Source: Chitinophaga sp. GbtcB8 (GTDB lineage: Bacteria > Bacteroidota > Bacteroidia > Chitinophagales > Chitinophagaceae). Taken from it: 64,000 nucleotides of DNA. The DNA is taken from contig NZ_JAGXJN010000014.1 of NCBI RefSeq assembly GCF_019091455.1, positions 24,231 through 88,230 of the forward strand, given 5' to 3'. Of this stretch, positions 24,557 to 33,521 are shown piece by piece (within the stretch, counting starts at the first letter, position 1; each line of letters starts with the position of its first letter). The notes beneath the pieces were generated by a model. That model searched no databases, was not told the origin of the DNA, and saw nothing but the letters and a program-made list of their open reading frames with translations. Position numbers and translations under genes: made by a program.

Positions 24557-27544
24557 TTATTTCACATTCACCAATACTTTGATCTTACCAGTGCCATTAC
24601 CATCAAAGGCTTCCAGGGCTTTACCAATCACCTGCCCGGGTTTTACTTTGTCGGGGTCCGCCTTCATGGCATAACCACTCAGGCTGGAGGTTACCAGCAT
24701 ATCGCCCCGCCGTACAGGACCGTTCTCACCGCACACTTTAGTAGGAATTACCCCTACCACACCCATAGGCACTTTATCAGAAATATCTGTATCCACGCTT
24801 TCTTCAGTCAGCAATACGCCCGGTTTGGTAGCATACACGCCCACTACCAGGGTAGAGTAAGCACCTTTTGATTTTTCTACGGTGCGATCCGCATCCGTAG
24901 CAATTACCAGCACATCGCCCGGCTCATAAGCCTGGATATTACCGGTTACATCAAAAGCTTCCGCTACATCGGCGCCGCTATTTTGAGTACCGCCATTAAA
25001 GAAGCCACGGCCGGCCTTATTAATACGGGCCACATTGGTACTGGCGCTCTGGAACACAGCCACATTACCGGAAGGGCCGGTATGGTTCACCAATAACCCG
25101 GTACCTGTACCGGTATTGCTGATCAGCACCACTTCCCTGGAATTAGCAGAGTTAAAGTTGGCAAAACGTGCGCCGCGGCCGGTACCAAAATTAGGTACAA
25201 AGCCATAAATGCCATTACCGGTACCATCAGAGCTGCCCTCCACACCATTCCCATTTTTACCGGCATTAGCAGTAACACCATTACCGGTGCCTTCCGTAAG
25301 AGCTATAACGCCAGGGCCATTACCGGATGGGTTAGAGGAATAAAATAACCCGGCAAAGCCACCGGTACCGGAAGAGAGGCCATATATGCCGGCAGTGCCA
25401 AAGTTGGAGAAAATGGAATTTACTTCTCCCTTTACTGCCGGTGAAGTACCGGTAGTACGGTCTACTTTAAAATTACCGGCAGTGCCGTTACCTACGGTTG
25501 TTACGGTTATTACATCGCTGGTATTATTCTCATTAAAAATATTAAACCTGCCGGCCCGGCCTGTGGCAAAGGTGGGTACCCAGGCATAAAGGGCGTTACC
25601 GCCACCATCAATATTGGCTTCCACAGCGTTGCCGTCCTTACTGGCATTAGCGGTAATAGCATTGCCGTTACCATCCGTGATCGCTACCAGCGCGGGTCCG
25701 TTACCGGATGGGTTAGAGGCATGGAACAAGCCGGCAAAACCACCGGTACCGGAAGCCGTGCCAAACACACCGGCTGCGCCAAAGTTGCCAAAAATGGTGT
25801 TTACCTCCGCTCTTACAGCTGCTGCCACACTGTTGGTATTATTCACCTGAAAAGAGGCAGCATTACCCAGGGTATTATCCGGTATGTTGCCGTTGCCATT
25901 GGTTTCTACCTCCAGGGTATTACCTCCTGTGTTGGTTTGATTGAAATTTTCAAAGCGGCCCGCCCGCCCGGTGCTGTTGTTGAGGCCCACCTGTCCGTAC
26001 ACACCGATACCTGTGTTACTGGTGCTGGTAGCAATAAAGCCCCGTACGCCATAGCCGCCGCCATCATTCCGGCCTACTACCGCACCTGCAATATCACTGG
26101 TGGTGCGGCCTACTACCGCTTCCCCGCCGCCATTATTATCGCCTACAACACCGGCAGAAGTTTGTGCGCTGGTAATGCCCTGCACGGCAAAGCCAGCACC
26201 AGTGGAGCTGCGCAGGCCCGCGCCGTTGCCGCTGCTGGTCACATTAACTACAGTACCATTGCCTACAGTACTGGCATTTAATGCACTGTTATTATTGGCA
26301 TTATTGAAAATGGAAATGCTGGCCGGAATCCCGTTATTACTGGTAGCAGTAAGGCCGGTGCCTGTGTTACTGTTGGCATAAACGCCTGTACCGTTTGCAC
26401 TGGCATTACCATACACGCCTAAACCATTGGGCGTAACGCCATATACACCCCAGCCGCTGCCGTTCTGCGAGCCATATACACCAACACCCAAACCACCGGT
26501 GCCATTATTAATACCGCGTATCCCGCTGGAAAAGCCACCGGGAGAAGTGGAGTTCACGACACCCCTGATAGCGCTGATATTGGACGTAGTAGTGTTATTT
26601 ACCCCCTCCAGCGAAGTACCGTCACCGGCATTGGTGATGGAGAAAAGGGTAGCTGCATTATTTTCTGCCGCGCTGTAAGGTAAGGTAAGCCCGCCACCGC
26701 CGGCATTATCTGCACTGGGCAGCCAGTTGGTGCCATCAAATTTTAATACCTGGCCGGCTATGGGTGCAGTGGCAGATACCGGTTTGGTTTGTAGAGCTGC
26801 TACCACCGGGTTAGGGTAAGTACCGCTTAAATCGCCACCTGCAGGTGCGCTGTTAATGCTGCCGGCCGGTCCTGTAGGTCCTATAGGCCCTATGGGGCCA
26901 GCGGGTCCTACGGGTCCGGCTGCTCCAACTGGTCCCGCGGGTCCGGCAGGTCCGTTACCACCAACAGGGCCAGCAGGTCCTGCCGGTCCGGCGGGTCCCA
27001 CAGGTCCGGCAACGCCGGGTGCACCTTTCACACCCTGTGGTCCATCATCCCCTTTAGGTCCTGCAGGTCCCGCAGGCCCGGCTGGTCCGGTTGCGCCCGC
27101 AGGTCCTGCTGGTCCCGCGGGGCCTTGGGGGCCAGGGGTAGTATTAGCCGCGTGCAAAGCAAAAGGCACACTTTTGAATGGGGTAGTGCCCAGCGTTTCA
27201 AAGCTGCCGTTGCCAATAGCGGTTTCTACTTTCAGGTATTGGTTGGCATTAGCCCAGGGAACAGCGGCAAAGGTGCCGGTTAGGGGGCTGCCGTTACCTA
27301 TTTGCAGGGTAAATAGCCCCAATGTATTGGTAGTAACATCATGTGTTTCCTGGTATTGTACCGGGCCATTGGCAGCCCCGCCTAATATGGAAATGCGTAC
27401 TGTCATGGCCTGGTTAGCCAGCATTACGCCATTATTATTACGGGCCACCGCCTGGTAATTAATACCAGTAAGCCCGCTCTGCGCCTGTAAAGCGCCGGTT
27501 AAGGCTATTAATATCAGTAGGGTGAGTAAAGTTCGCTTTTGCAT
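24557..27544 (-). CDS. Large exported collagen-like repeat protein
   Basis: 995 residues. Signal peptide to about residue 21; residues 25-135 form a domain seen at the start of many Bacteroidota repeat proteins (INYQAVARNNNGVMLANQAMTVRISIL). Residues 138-228 are about 30 Gly-x-y triplets, mainly GPAGPAGPVG, able to form a collagen-like triple helix. GGDLSGTYPNPVVAAL links to a long Gly/Asn-rich beta-repeat region with a clear duplication of 127 residues (about 600-860). The C-terminal 140 residues start GADVAEAFDVTG and have a YEPGDVLVI segment, a domain shared by other tail-fibre-like and surface proteins. It ends without an evident type IX sorting domain, although PorV is encoded just upstream. 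A surface fibre or adhesin is likely. It is the last gene of a unit starting at 29600. Confidence 0.9.
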   Translation of the reverse strand: MQKRTLLTLLILIALTGALQAQSGLTGINYQAVARNNNGVMLANQAMTVRISILGGAANGPVQYQETHDVTTNTLGLFTLQIGNGSPLTGTFAAVPWANANQYLKVETAIGNGSFETLGTTPFKSVPFALHAANTTPGPQGPAGPAGPAGATGPAGPAGPAGPKGDDGPQGVKGAPGVAGPVGPAGPAGPAGPVGGNGPAGPAGPVGAAGPVGPAGPIGPIGPTGPAGSINSAPAGGDLSGTYPNPVVAALQTKPVSATAPIAGQVLKFDGTNWLPSADNAGGGGLTLPYSAAENNAATLFSITNAGDGTSLEGVNNTTTSNISAIRGVVNSTSPGGFSSGIRGINNGTGGLGVGVYGSQNGSGWGVYGVTPNGLGVYGNASANGTGVYANSNTGTGLTATSNNGIPASISIFNNANNNSALNASTVGNGTVVNVTSSGNGAGLRSSTGAGFAVQGITSAQTSAGVVGDNNGGGEAVVGRTTSDIAGAVVGRNDGGGYGVRGFIATSTSNTGIGVYGQVGLNNSTGRAGRFENFNQTNTGGNTLEVETNGNGNIPDNTLGNAASFQVNNTNSVAAAVRAEVNTIFGNFGAAGVFGTASGTGGFAGLFHASNPSGNGPALVAITDGNGNAITANASKDGNAVEANIDGGGNALYAWVPTFATGRAGRFNIFNENNTSDVITVTTVGNGTAGNFKVDRTTGTSPAVKGEVNSIFSNFGTAGIYGLSSGTGGFAGLFYSSNPSGNGPGVIALTEGTGNGVTANAGKNGNGVEGSSDGTGNGIYGFVPNFGTGRGARFANFNSANSREVVLISNTGTGTGLLVNHTGPSGNVAVFQSASTNVARINKAGRGFFNGGTQNSGADVAEAFDVTGNIQAYEPGDVLVIATDADRTVEKSKGAYSTLVVGVYATKPGVLLTEESVDTDISDKVPMGVVGVIPTKVCGENGPVRRGDMLVTSSLSGYAMKADPDKVKPGQVIGKALEAFDGNGTGKIKVLVNVK

Positions 27545-27557
27545 GTATAGCTGATTT

Positions 27558-27908
27558 TTATTGTTGTTGTTGAATAGGGGTCTTTTCTATTTTCACCGGT
27601 TTAATGGCCCTGAGTGCTTCTGCTGCAGATATTTCAGAAGGCTGGGGTTTGCCATTAGCGCTAACCGGGCGCCGGTTTAGCTGTCTGCTGCTGTTATTGC
27701 TGCTGCGGGTCTGCTGGTAGTTGGTAAAAAGCAGGCTGCGGGTGGAGGTGGCCGTTTTACGCGGGTCGGCTGTAGCAGCAGCGGCTGTATGCTGTTTGGC
27801 AATATCTTTCTGGAAATCGGGGAACAGCTGGTCACGGGTGCGTTCCTGCGCATGGGCGGTAACGGTTGCAGCTGTTATCATAAACAGGAGTAAGTACAAT
27901 GCTTTCAT
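27558..27908 (-). CDS. Small exported protein, low complexity
   Basis: 116 residues, signal peptide to about residue 20 (MKALYLLLFMITAATVTAHA). The mature part is rich in Ser, Thr, Gln, Asn and Arg (TRSLLFTNYQQTRSSNNSSRQLNRRP) and ends KPVKIEKTPIQQQQ. No folded domain is evident. It lies 13 bases upstream of the collagen-like gene and 30 bases downstream of the PorV gene, in the same direction, so it belongs to that unit. It might help export or anchoring; no function is known. Confidence 0.75.
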   Translation of the reverse strand: MKALYLLLFMITAATVTAHAQERTRDQLFPDFQKDIAKQHTAAAATADPRKTATSTRSLLFTNYQQTRSSNNSSRQLNRRPVSANGKPQPSEISAAEALRAIKPVKIEKTPIQQQQ

Positions 27909-27938
27909 TAGTATATGTTTTGTGTTATTAACAAAGGA

Positions 27939-29090
27939 TTATTGTTTAGCAGGCCGGGTGTAGATCACGGAGAACTGCAGGCTGGCCCGTTGCAGCACTC
28001 CGGTGGTAGGCATGCGGTAGGCCGCATCCAGCTGAAGGGAATGAATGCGCAACCCTACGCCGGCGCTGAAGTGTTGCCGATAGCCTTTATTGGGATGCTC
28101 GTAGAAGTAACCGGCACGGGCAAAGAACTGGTGCTGGTAGTTGTATTCCAGCCCGCCGCCTGCAGTAAATTCCCGCAGCTCTTCCTGGAAACCGCCGGGC
28201 GCGTCCCATAATGAGGTGAACATAGCAGAAACCACTCCCCGGTTGGGGTCTTTACCTTTCAGGATCACGTTGGTGGGCTGCCCGTTAGCATCCAGCTGGT
28301 ATTCAGGCGGGGTGGGCACCAGCAGCTTGTTGATGTCGGCCAGTATGGTGAATTGGTGATCTGCCGTATTTACAAAAGTGAATCCGCCGCCTATGCGCAG
28401 GTTCATGGGTAAAAAGGTGCGGCGGTTACTATCATCTGTATAAGACAGCTTGGAACCTATATTGGTGAAGCTGATGCCCCAGCAGTAGCGGTTGCCGTAA
28501 TCCAGGATGTCGGAGTAGTTCTGGTAATACAGCCCCACATCGCCGGCGCCGGCAGATGCCGGTTTTTGCTGCAGGCCGTTATAGCTGCCCTGGCCCAGCT
28601 GGCTGCGGATGTACCGCAGGGATACCGCCAGTGATAAATGCTGGCCCAGCTTGCGGGCGTAAGTGGCATCCAGCGCATATTCCACGGCATGGTACTGCTG
28701 CAGCATCATACCATTATTATCCCGGAAGGTTATATCCCCGTGATTAAAATATTTGAGGGATGCGCCTACCCCTTCCGGCTCATTAAAGTTCTTAAAGGCG
28801 GCAATATGGCCCATATGTGTTTTGCGGTCGTTCACCTCCCACATCCAGGGAGAGTAGGAGGCGCTTACGCCCCAGTCGCCGGCGAATACAATTTTTGCCG
28901 CATTGCCGAACAGGTCGTTCACATTGGGTTCAAGGCCGGTAACAGCATCGCCTACGGAACCGCTGCGGGCATCCGGGTTAACCAGCAGAAAGGCAGCGCC
29001 TGCATTCACCGGCACCTGTACTTTTTGCGCAGCTAACGGCAGGGCCACCAGCAACAGGCAGGCAGAGAGTAGAGTAAAACGGTATTGCAT
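27939..29090 (-). CDS. porV: PorV-type type IX secretion outer-membrane protein
   Basis: 383 residues with a signal peptide. AGAAFLLVNPDARSGSVGDAVTG and LFGNAAKIVFAGDWGVSASYSPWM are the N-terminal hallmarks of the PorV (LptO) family; GASLKYFNHGDITFRDNNG and YALDATYARKLGQHLSLAVSLRYIRSQLGQGSY are typical barrel parts. PorV is a 14-stranded barrel that takes cargo from the SprA translocon and delivers it to the attachment complex. Here it is not beside other secretion genes but between a sorting-domain cargo and collagen-like genes, so it may be a dedicated copy. Whether the genome has another porV is unknown. Confidence 0.9.
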   Translation of the reverse strand: MQYRFTLLSACLLLVALPLAAQKVQVPVNAGAAFLLVNPDARSGSVGDAVTGLEPNVNDLFGNAAKIVFAGDWGVSASYSPWMWEVNDRKTHMGHIAAFKNFNEPEGVGASLKYFNHGDITFRDNNGMMLQQYHAVEYALDATYARKLGQHLSLAVSLRYIRSQLGQGSYNGLQQKPASAGAGDVGLYYQNYSDILDYGNRYCWGISFTNIGSKLSYTDDSNRRTFLPMNLRIGGGFTFVNTADHQFTILADINKLLVPTPPEYQLDANGQPTNVILKGKDPNRGVVSAMFTSLWDAPGGFQEELREFTAGGGLEYNYQHQFFARAGYFYEHPNKGYRQHFSAGVGLRIHSLQLDAAYRMPTTGVLQRASLQFSVIYTRPAKQ

Positions 29091-29102
29091 AAACGTAGAT
29101 TT

Positions 29103-29600
29103 TTATTGGATGACCAGTTTATCAAAGAAGAGTTTCCCGTTCACATTCAGGATCACGGAATAAATGCCGGCAGCAAAACGGCTTACCGTAACCGGTATCA
29201 CCACCTGTCCGGGGCCATAGTGCTGGAACTGCTGGTATACCTGCTGCCCGGCGCTGTTAAGGATCCGTATCAGCACACCGGAACCGGTAAGCAGCTCAAA
29301 TTGCGCTTTGGCAGTACTGAAGGCAGGGTTGGGGTAGAGGATAAAATTCCGGATGGGATCTGCCCCCGGGGTCAGGGGAGGGTATTCCGGCTGCTGGAAC
29401 CCCTGGGTAAGCATAGTAGCGCCGCCTGTAAAAGTAGCCACTACCGGTTCGCCTATGGTGTACTGTATGAATACATTGCCCACCAGGCCACTGCCACCGC
29501 TGCTAGCCACCACCTGCCGCTGCGTACTTTGCGCCCGGGCCCGGCTGTTTAACAAACCCATCAACAGTAAAGGCAAAAAAAGTGTGTAGATAAATTTCAT
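29103..29600 (-). CDS. Small exported protein with T9SS sorting domain
   Basis: 165 residues from the ATG at 29600; the longer frame starts in poor sequence. Signal peptide MKFIYTLFLPLLLMGLLNSRARA. The central domain VASSGGSGLVGNVFIQYTIGEPVVATF followed by LTQGFQQPEY is a common Bacteroidota cargo module (IGEPV...TQGFQQP). The last 80 residues (FILYPNPAFSTAKAQFEL to LFFDKLVIQ) are a type A sorting domain that directs export through the type IX system. First gene of the unit with porV, 12 bases before it. Confidence 0.9.
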   Translation of the reverse strand: MKFIYTLFLPLLLMGLLNSRARAQSTQRQVVASSGGSGLVGNVFIQYTIGEPVVATFTGGATMLTQGFQQPEYPPLTPGADPIRNFILYPNPAFSTAKAQFELLTGSGVLIRILNSAGQQVYQQFQHYGPGQVVIPVTVSRFAAGIYSVILNVNGKLFFDKLVIQ

Positions 29601-30085
29601 GGAGCAACATTTAGTAATGAGAATACTTATCCGCATTGCCGTAACGGGCAATAACAGAGCATCAGGCGCTGGTGCAGCAGCCTGACAAGGAGTTAAATAA
29701 TAGGTGTTGGAACCGGTGTTATTCGGTTAAAACGTCACATATCAAGACGTTACATTAATAATTAGGGTATTCATTCAGTGTGCATTGAGGTTGACTAAAA
29801 AAATCTAATTCCAATCTTTGGGATTTGTTACCAGGCGCTATAGCAGCCTGCACATTCAACTGACAGACCTTAAAACAATAACACAAAAATTAGGTAAATG
29901 GGTAGGATAAACAACAGGCACTTTTTTTTCGGTTAAATTCTGCCGGTAGCTGGCAGCCTCCGCACCATAGATGGTTTTTTACTATTAAATAACATTTTGG
30001 CAATGCATCCTCGTTTTATTTATTTCTAAAAAAGGATTACCTTTGCCCCCCAAATTGCATTTAAAATACAGTCATTTCTAATATT
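29601..30085. other. Divergent control region between T9SS locus and fusA
   Basis: No gene. It carries the fusA promoter (30014-30045) and, nearer the minus-strand unit, an exact inverted repeat AACGTC / GACGTT (29731-29751) that could be an operator. Confidence 0.5.
30014..30045 (+). promoter_or_regulatory. fusA promoter (TTTT-N20-TACCTTTG)
   Basis: TTTT at 30014-30017, 20 bases, TACCTTTG at 30038-30045, then CCCCCCAAAT. The downstream bases match those of rpsL and rpsJ. Confidence 0.85.
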
Positions 30086-32233
30086 ATGGCAGACTTAAGA
30101 TTTCAAAGGAACTTTGGTATTGCGGCGCACATTGATGCGGGTAAAACCACTACCACAGAGCGTATCCTGTACTATACAGGTAAAACCCACAAGATAGGTG
30201 AGGTGCATGAAGGTGCTGCCACCATGGACTGGATGGCACAGGAGCAGGAAAGAGGTATTACCATTACATCTGCTGCTACTACCTGTTTCTGGAACTTCCC
30301 GACCCTGCAGGGCCAAACTCAGCCTGATACCAAACAATATAAATTTAACATCATTGATACTCCGGGTCACGTGGACTTTACCGTAGAGGTGGAGCGCTCC
30401 CTGCGTGTACTGGATGGTCTGGTAGCACTGTTCTGCGCCGTATCCGGTGTAGAACCCCAGTCTGAAACCGTATGGCGCCAGGCTAACCGCTACCGCGTAC
30501 CCCGTATCGGTTTTGTAAACAAAATGGACCGTTCCGGTGCCGACTTCCTGAACGTGGTAAAACAGGTGAAGGAAATGCTGGGCGCTAACCCCGTTCCCCT
30601 GATGCTGCCTATTGGCGCTGAAGATACCTTCAAAGGTGTGGTAGACCTGATCACCATGAAAGGTATCATTTGGGACGAAGAAGGTAAAGGCGCTACTTAC
30701 CAGGAGATCGAGATCCCGGCTGATATGAAGGACGAGGCTGATGAGTGGAGAGCTAAGCTGGTAGAAGCTGTTGCTGAATACGACGACAAGCTGATGGAGA
30801 AATTCTTTGAAGATCCGAACTCTATTTCAGAGGCGGAAATTCATGAAGCTATCCGTAAGGCTACTATTGATATCGCTATTATTCCCATGCTGTGCGGTTC
30901 TTCTTTCAAGAACAAAGGCGTACAGAAAATGCTGGATGCCGTTTGCCGTTACCTGCCTTCTCCGGTAGATATTGAAGCGGTAAAAGGTACCAACCCCGAC
31001 AACGGTGAAGAAATTGAGCGTAAACCGGATGCAAAAGAACCTTTCGCAGCCCTGGCGTTCAAGATCGCAACCGATCCGTTCGTAGGCCGTCTGGCATTCT
31101 TCCGGGCCTATTCCGGCCGTCTGGAAGCAGGTTCCTACGTACTGAACACCCGTACCGGCAAGAACGAGCGTATCAGCCGTATCATGCAGATGCACGCTAA
31201 CAAGCAGAACCCCATCGACTTCATCGAAGCAGGTGATATTGGTGCTGCGGTTGGTTTTAAAGATATCAAAACAGGGGATACTCTTTGTAATGAGAACAAT
31301 CCCATTGTGCTGGAATCCATGACCTTCCCTGAGCCGGTGATCCACATTGCCATTGAGCCTAAAACACAGGCAGACGTGGACAAGATGGGTATGGCCATTG
31401 CCAAGCTGGTAGAAGAAGATCCTACCCTGAAGGCAAAAACAGACGAAGATACCGGCCAGACCATCCTGAGCGGTATGGGTGAGCTTCACCTGGAGATCAT
31501 CGTTGACCGTATGCGTCGCGAGTTCAAGGTAGAAGTTAACCAGGGTGCGCCGCAGGTGGCTTATAAAGAAGCATTAACAGCTACTATAGAGCACCGCGAA
31601 GTGTATAAGAAACAAACCGGTGGTCGCGGTAAGTTTGCCGACATCCAGATCGAGATCGGCCCTGCAGATGCAGAATGGCTGAAAGAGAACGATGGCAAGC
31701 ATTACCAGTTCATCAACGATATCTTTGGTGGTTCAATTCCTAAGGAGTTCATCCCCGCAGTTCAGAAAGGTTTTGAACAATCTATGAACCAGGGTGTACT
31801 GGCTAACTACCCGCTGGATAACCTGAAGATCCGTTTGTTTGATGGTTCTTTCCACGCAGTGGATTCTGACGCCATGTCATTTGAGCTTTGCGCCAAATCT
31901 GCTTTCCGTGAAGCCGGCCGTAAGTGTAAACCCGTACTGCTGGAGCCGATCATGAAAGTGGAAGTAACTACCCCTGATCAATACATGGGTGATGTTACCG
32001 GTGACCTGAACCGTCGCCGTGGTATGCTGGAAGGTATGGAATCAAGAGCAGGTGCCCAGGTTATTAAAGCCAAAGTACCGCTGAGCGAAATGTTCGGTTA
32101 CGTAACCCAGCTGCGCTCTCTGTCCTCCGGCCGTGCTACCTCTATCATGGAGTTCTCTCACTACTCACCAGCGCCTAACAACATCGCTGCAGAAGTGATG
32201 GCTAAGGTAAAAGGTAAAGTGAACGCTGATTAA
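30086..32233 (+). CDS. fusA: Elongation factor G
   Basis: 715 residues. GTPase motifs AHIDAGKTTTTERIL (14-28), DTPGHVDF and NKMDR are intact, and the later domains (EVNQGAPQVAYKEALT, ESRAGAQVIKAKVPLSEMFGYVTQLRSLSSGRATSIMEF) are typical. It moves the ribosome along mRNA and helps recycling. It stands alone with its own promoter and terminator, separated from rpsG by about 5.8 kb and from rpsJ by 3 kb; tuf is not in the window. Confidence 0.98.
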   Translation: MADLRFQRNFGIAAHIDAGKTTTTERILYYTGKTHKIGEVHEGAATMDWMAQEQERGITITSAATTCFWNFPTLQGQTQPDTKQYKFNIIDTPGHVDFTVEVERSLRVLDGLVALFCAVSGVEPQSETVWRQANRYRVPRIGFVNKMDRSGADFLNVVKQVKEMLGANPVPLMLPIGAEDTFKGVVDLITMKGIIWDEEGKGATYQEIEIPADMKDEADEWRAKLVEAVAEYDDKLMEKFFEDPNSISEAEIHEAIRKATIDIAIIPMLCGSSFKNKGVQKMLDAVCRYLPSPVDIEAVKGTNPDNGEEIERKPDAKEPFAALAFKIATDPFVGRLAFFRAYSGRLEAGSYVLNTRTGKNERISRIMQMHANKQNPIDFIEAGDIGAAVGFKDIKTGDTLCNENNPIVLESMTFPEPVIHIAIEPKTQADVDKMGMAIAKLVEEDPTLKAKTDEDTGQTILSGMGELHLEIIVDRMRREFKVEVNQGAPQVAYKEALTATIEHREVYKKQTGGRGKFADIQIEIGPADAEWLKENDGKHYQFINDIFGGSIPKEFIPAVQKGFEQSMNQGVLANYPLDNLKIRLFDGSFHAVDSDAMSFELCAKSAFREAGRKCKPVLLEPIMKVEVTTPDQYMGDVTGDLNRRRGMLEGMESRAGAQVIKAKVPLSEMFGYVTQLRSLSSGRATSIMEFSHYSPAPNNIAAEVMAKVKGKVNAD

Positions 32234-32237
32234 TTAT

Positions 32238-32268
32238 GCTGAATGCGGAACGCTTAACGCGGAACGCA
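32238..32268. repeat. Left arm of repeat family flanking the fusA terminator
   Basis: GCTGAATGCGGAACGCTTAACGCGG-type words start three bases after the fusA stop. Much of it is complementary to 32349-32405, so the two arms can pair around the terminator at 32284-32317. Confidence 0.65.
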
Positions 32269-32283
32269 GCAAGCCAAAATAAA

Positions 32284-32317
32284 AGATCCCCGGTGCATGT
32301 ATTTGCACCGGGGATCT
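32284..32317 (+). terminator. Terminator of fusA
   Basis: GATCCCCGGTGCA pairs perfectly with TGCACCGGGGATC around TGTATT; the U-run is short (TCTGTTTTA). Confidence 0.82.
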
Positions 32318-32348
32318 CTGTTTTAAGACCTCTATATCCCGTACCCGC

Positions 32349-32405
32349 ACTCTGCGTTACGCATTCGGCATTCGGCGTTCAGCGCTCCGCAGTAAGCATT
32401 CAGCA
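32349..32405. repeat. Right arm of repeat family flanking the fusA terminator
   Basis: CTGCGTTACGCATTCGGCATTCGGCGTTCAGCGC-like words end at the stop codon of the sugar dehydrogenase gene. Read on the minus strand they form GCTGAATGC, GCGGAGC, GCTGAACGC, matching the left arm at 32238-32268. Confidence 0.65.
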
Positions 32406-33521
32406 TCACAAACCGCTGATCTCGATCACCTTATCATTATTCCCGCCATTGCTGGTGCACAGGTATACCCGCCCGGCCGGCGACACACAAACATCCCGCA
32501 GGCGGCCAAAGGCATTCACAAACCAGGTACGGCTGCCGGTAACCTGCTTTCCATCTGCTGACAGCTTTAGCTGATACAGCCGCTGCGATTTTAAGGTAGC
32601 TACCAGCAGGGAATTACCCCATTCCGGTATGCGGCTGTTATTATAATACTCCATGCCGGAAGTGGCCACAGTGCTGCTGCCGGATGACCAGATGGGCGCG
32701 GGTACATTGTTCGTAGTGCAAAAATTCTGCTCACCACCCTGGTCGCAGGGGCCTTCTACCGCCGGCCAGCCGTAATTGCGCTGTTTTTCTATAATATTTA
32801 CCTCATCCTCAATATTAGCTCCGTGTTCTGCGGTATACAACCGGTCATGGGCCCATACCAGCCCCTGGGGGTTGCGGTGCCCATAGCTCCATACCGGGTT
32901 ATTGGCATAGGGATTATCTGCAGGGATGCTGCCATCCAGGTTAATGCGCAGCACCTTGCCATTGGGAATGCCTGTATTTTGTGCATTGGCGCTGTTACTG
33001 GCATCACCGGTGGTGATCCAGAGCTTGTTATCAGGGCTTATCAGCAGGCGCGCGCCGTTATGGATGCCGGCAGCCCGGATATTGCTCAGCAGCACCTGTG
33101 GGCTGTTAAGGGTGTTGTTAGTGTAGCTGTACCGCACCACTTTTTCCTGGTAATTCCCGCTTTGATCATAATTGTACACTACATACAGGTAAGGCTGCTG
33201 CGGAAAATTGGGGTGCAGGGTCATGCCTAACAGGCCGCCCTCTCCATCCGTTTTCACATCATTGATAGTTAGTAAGGCCTGTACAGCGCCGGTTTTAGGC
33301 TCAATGCGGCTAATGCGCCCGCCTCTTTCCGTCATCCAGATATAATTATCAGGCCCCCAGAGTATTTCCCAGGGAAAATTCAGCTGCTGGGCTACCGTGC
33401 GTACGCTGTCGCTGGGCCAGTCACCATCTTCTGGCTGAGGGGTAGTGGACTTTTTTTTACAGGTTACACTGAGCATACTAAGGGTTATAATGCCCAGGAT
33501 CAATACTACAGGAGGTTTCAT
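32406..33521 (-). CDS. PQQ-dependent sugar dehydrogenase-like lipoprotein
   Basis: 371 residues. A lipobox-type signal peptide (LGIITLSMLSVTC) suggests lipid attachment. The six-bladed propeller of the soluble glucose/sorbosone dehydrogenase family is shown by LNFPWEILWGPDNYIWMTERGGRI, GGLLGMTLHPNF, GARLLISPDNKLWITTGD, SYGHRNPQGLVW and AEHGANIEDEVNII, including the catalytic-type His and PQQ-binding Arg. It would oxidise a sugar in the periplasm if PQQ is available; no pqq genes are in the window. It sits between fusA and rpsJ, in reverse direction. Confidence 0.92.
   Translation of the reverse strand: MKPPVVLILGIITLSMLSVTCKKKSTTPQPEDGDWPSDSVRTVAQQLNFPWEILWGPDNYIWMTERGGRISRIEPKTGAVQALLTINDVKTDGEGGLLGMTLHPNFPQQPYLYVVYNYDQSGNYQEKVVRYSYTNNTLNSPQVLLSNIRAAGIHNGARLLISPDNKLWITTGDASNSANAQNTGIPNGKVLRINLDGSIPADNPYANNPVWSYGHRNPQGLVWAHDRLYTAEHGANIEDEVNIIEKQRNYGWPAVEGPCDQGGEQNFCTTNNVPAPIWSSGSSTVATSGMEYYNNSRIPEWGNSLLVATLKSQRLYQLKLSADGKQVTGSRTWFVNAFGRLRDVCVSPAGRVYLCTSNGGNNDKVIEISGL

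Noticed and set aside
26856..27458. Plus-strand 200-codon frame rich in GPA triplets
   Set aside because: It is the mirror of the Gly-Pro-Ala codons of the minus-strand collagen-like gene, which has signal peptide and flanking domains.
29731..29751. AACGTC/GACGTT inverted repeat as a firm operator of the T9SS unit
   Set aside because: Only six bases per arm and about 130 bases from the start codon; kept only as a note in the region entry.
32098..32105. TTACGTAA inside fusA as a third operator
   Set aside because: It lies in conserved EF-G codons (GYVTQ) and is explained by coding.
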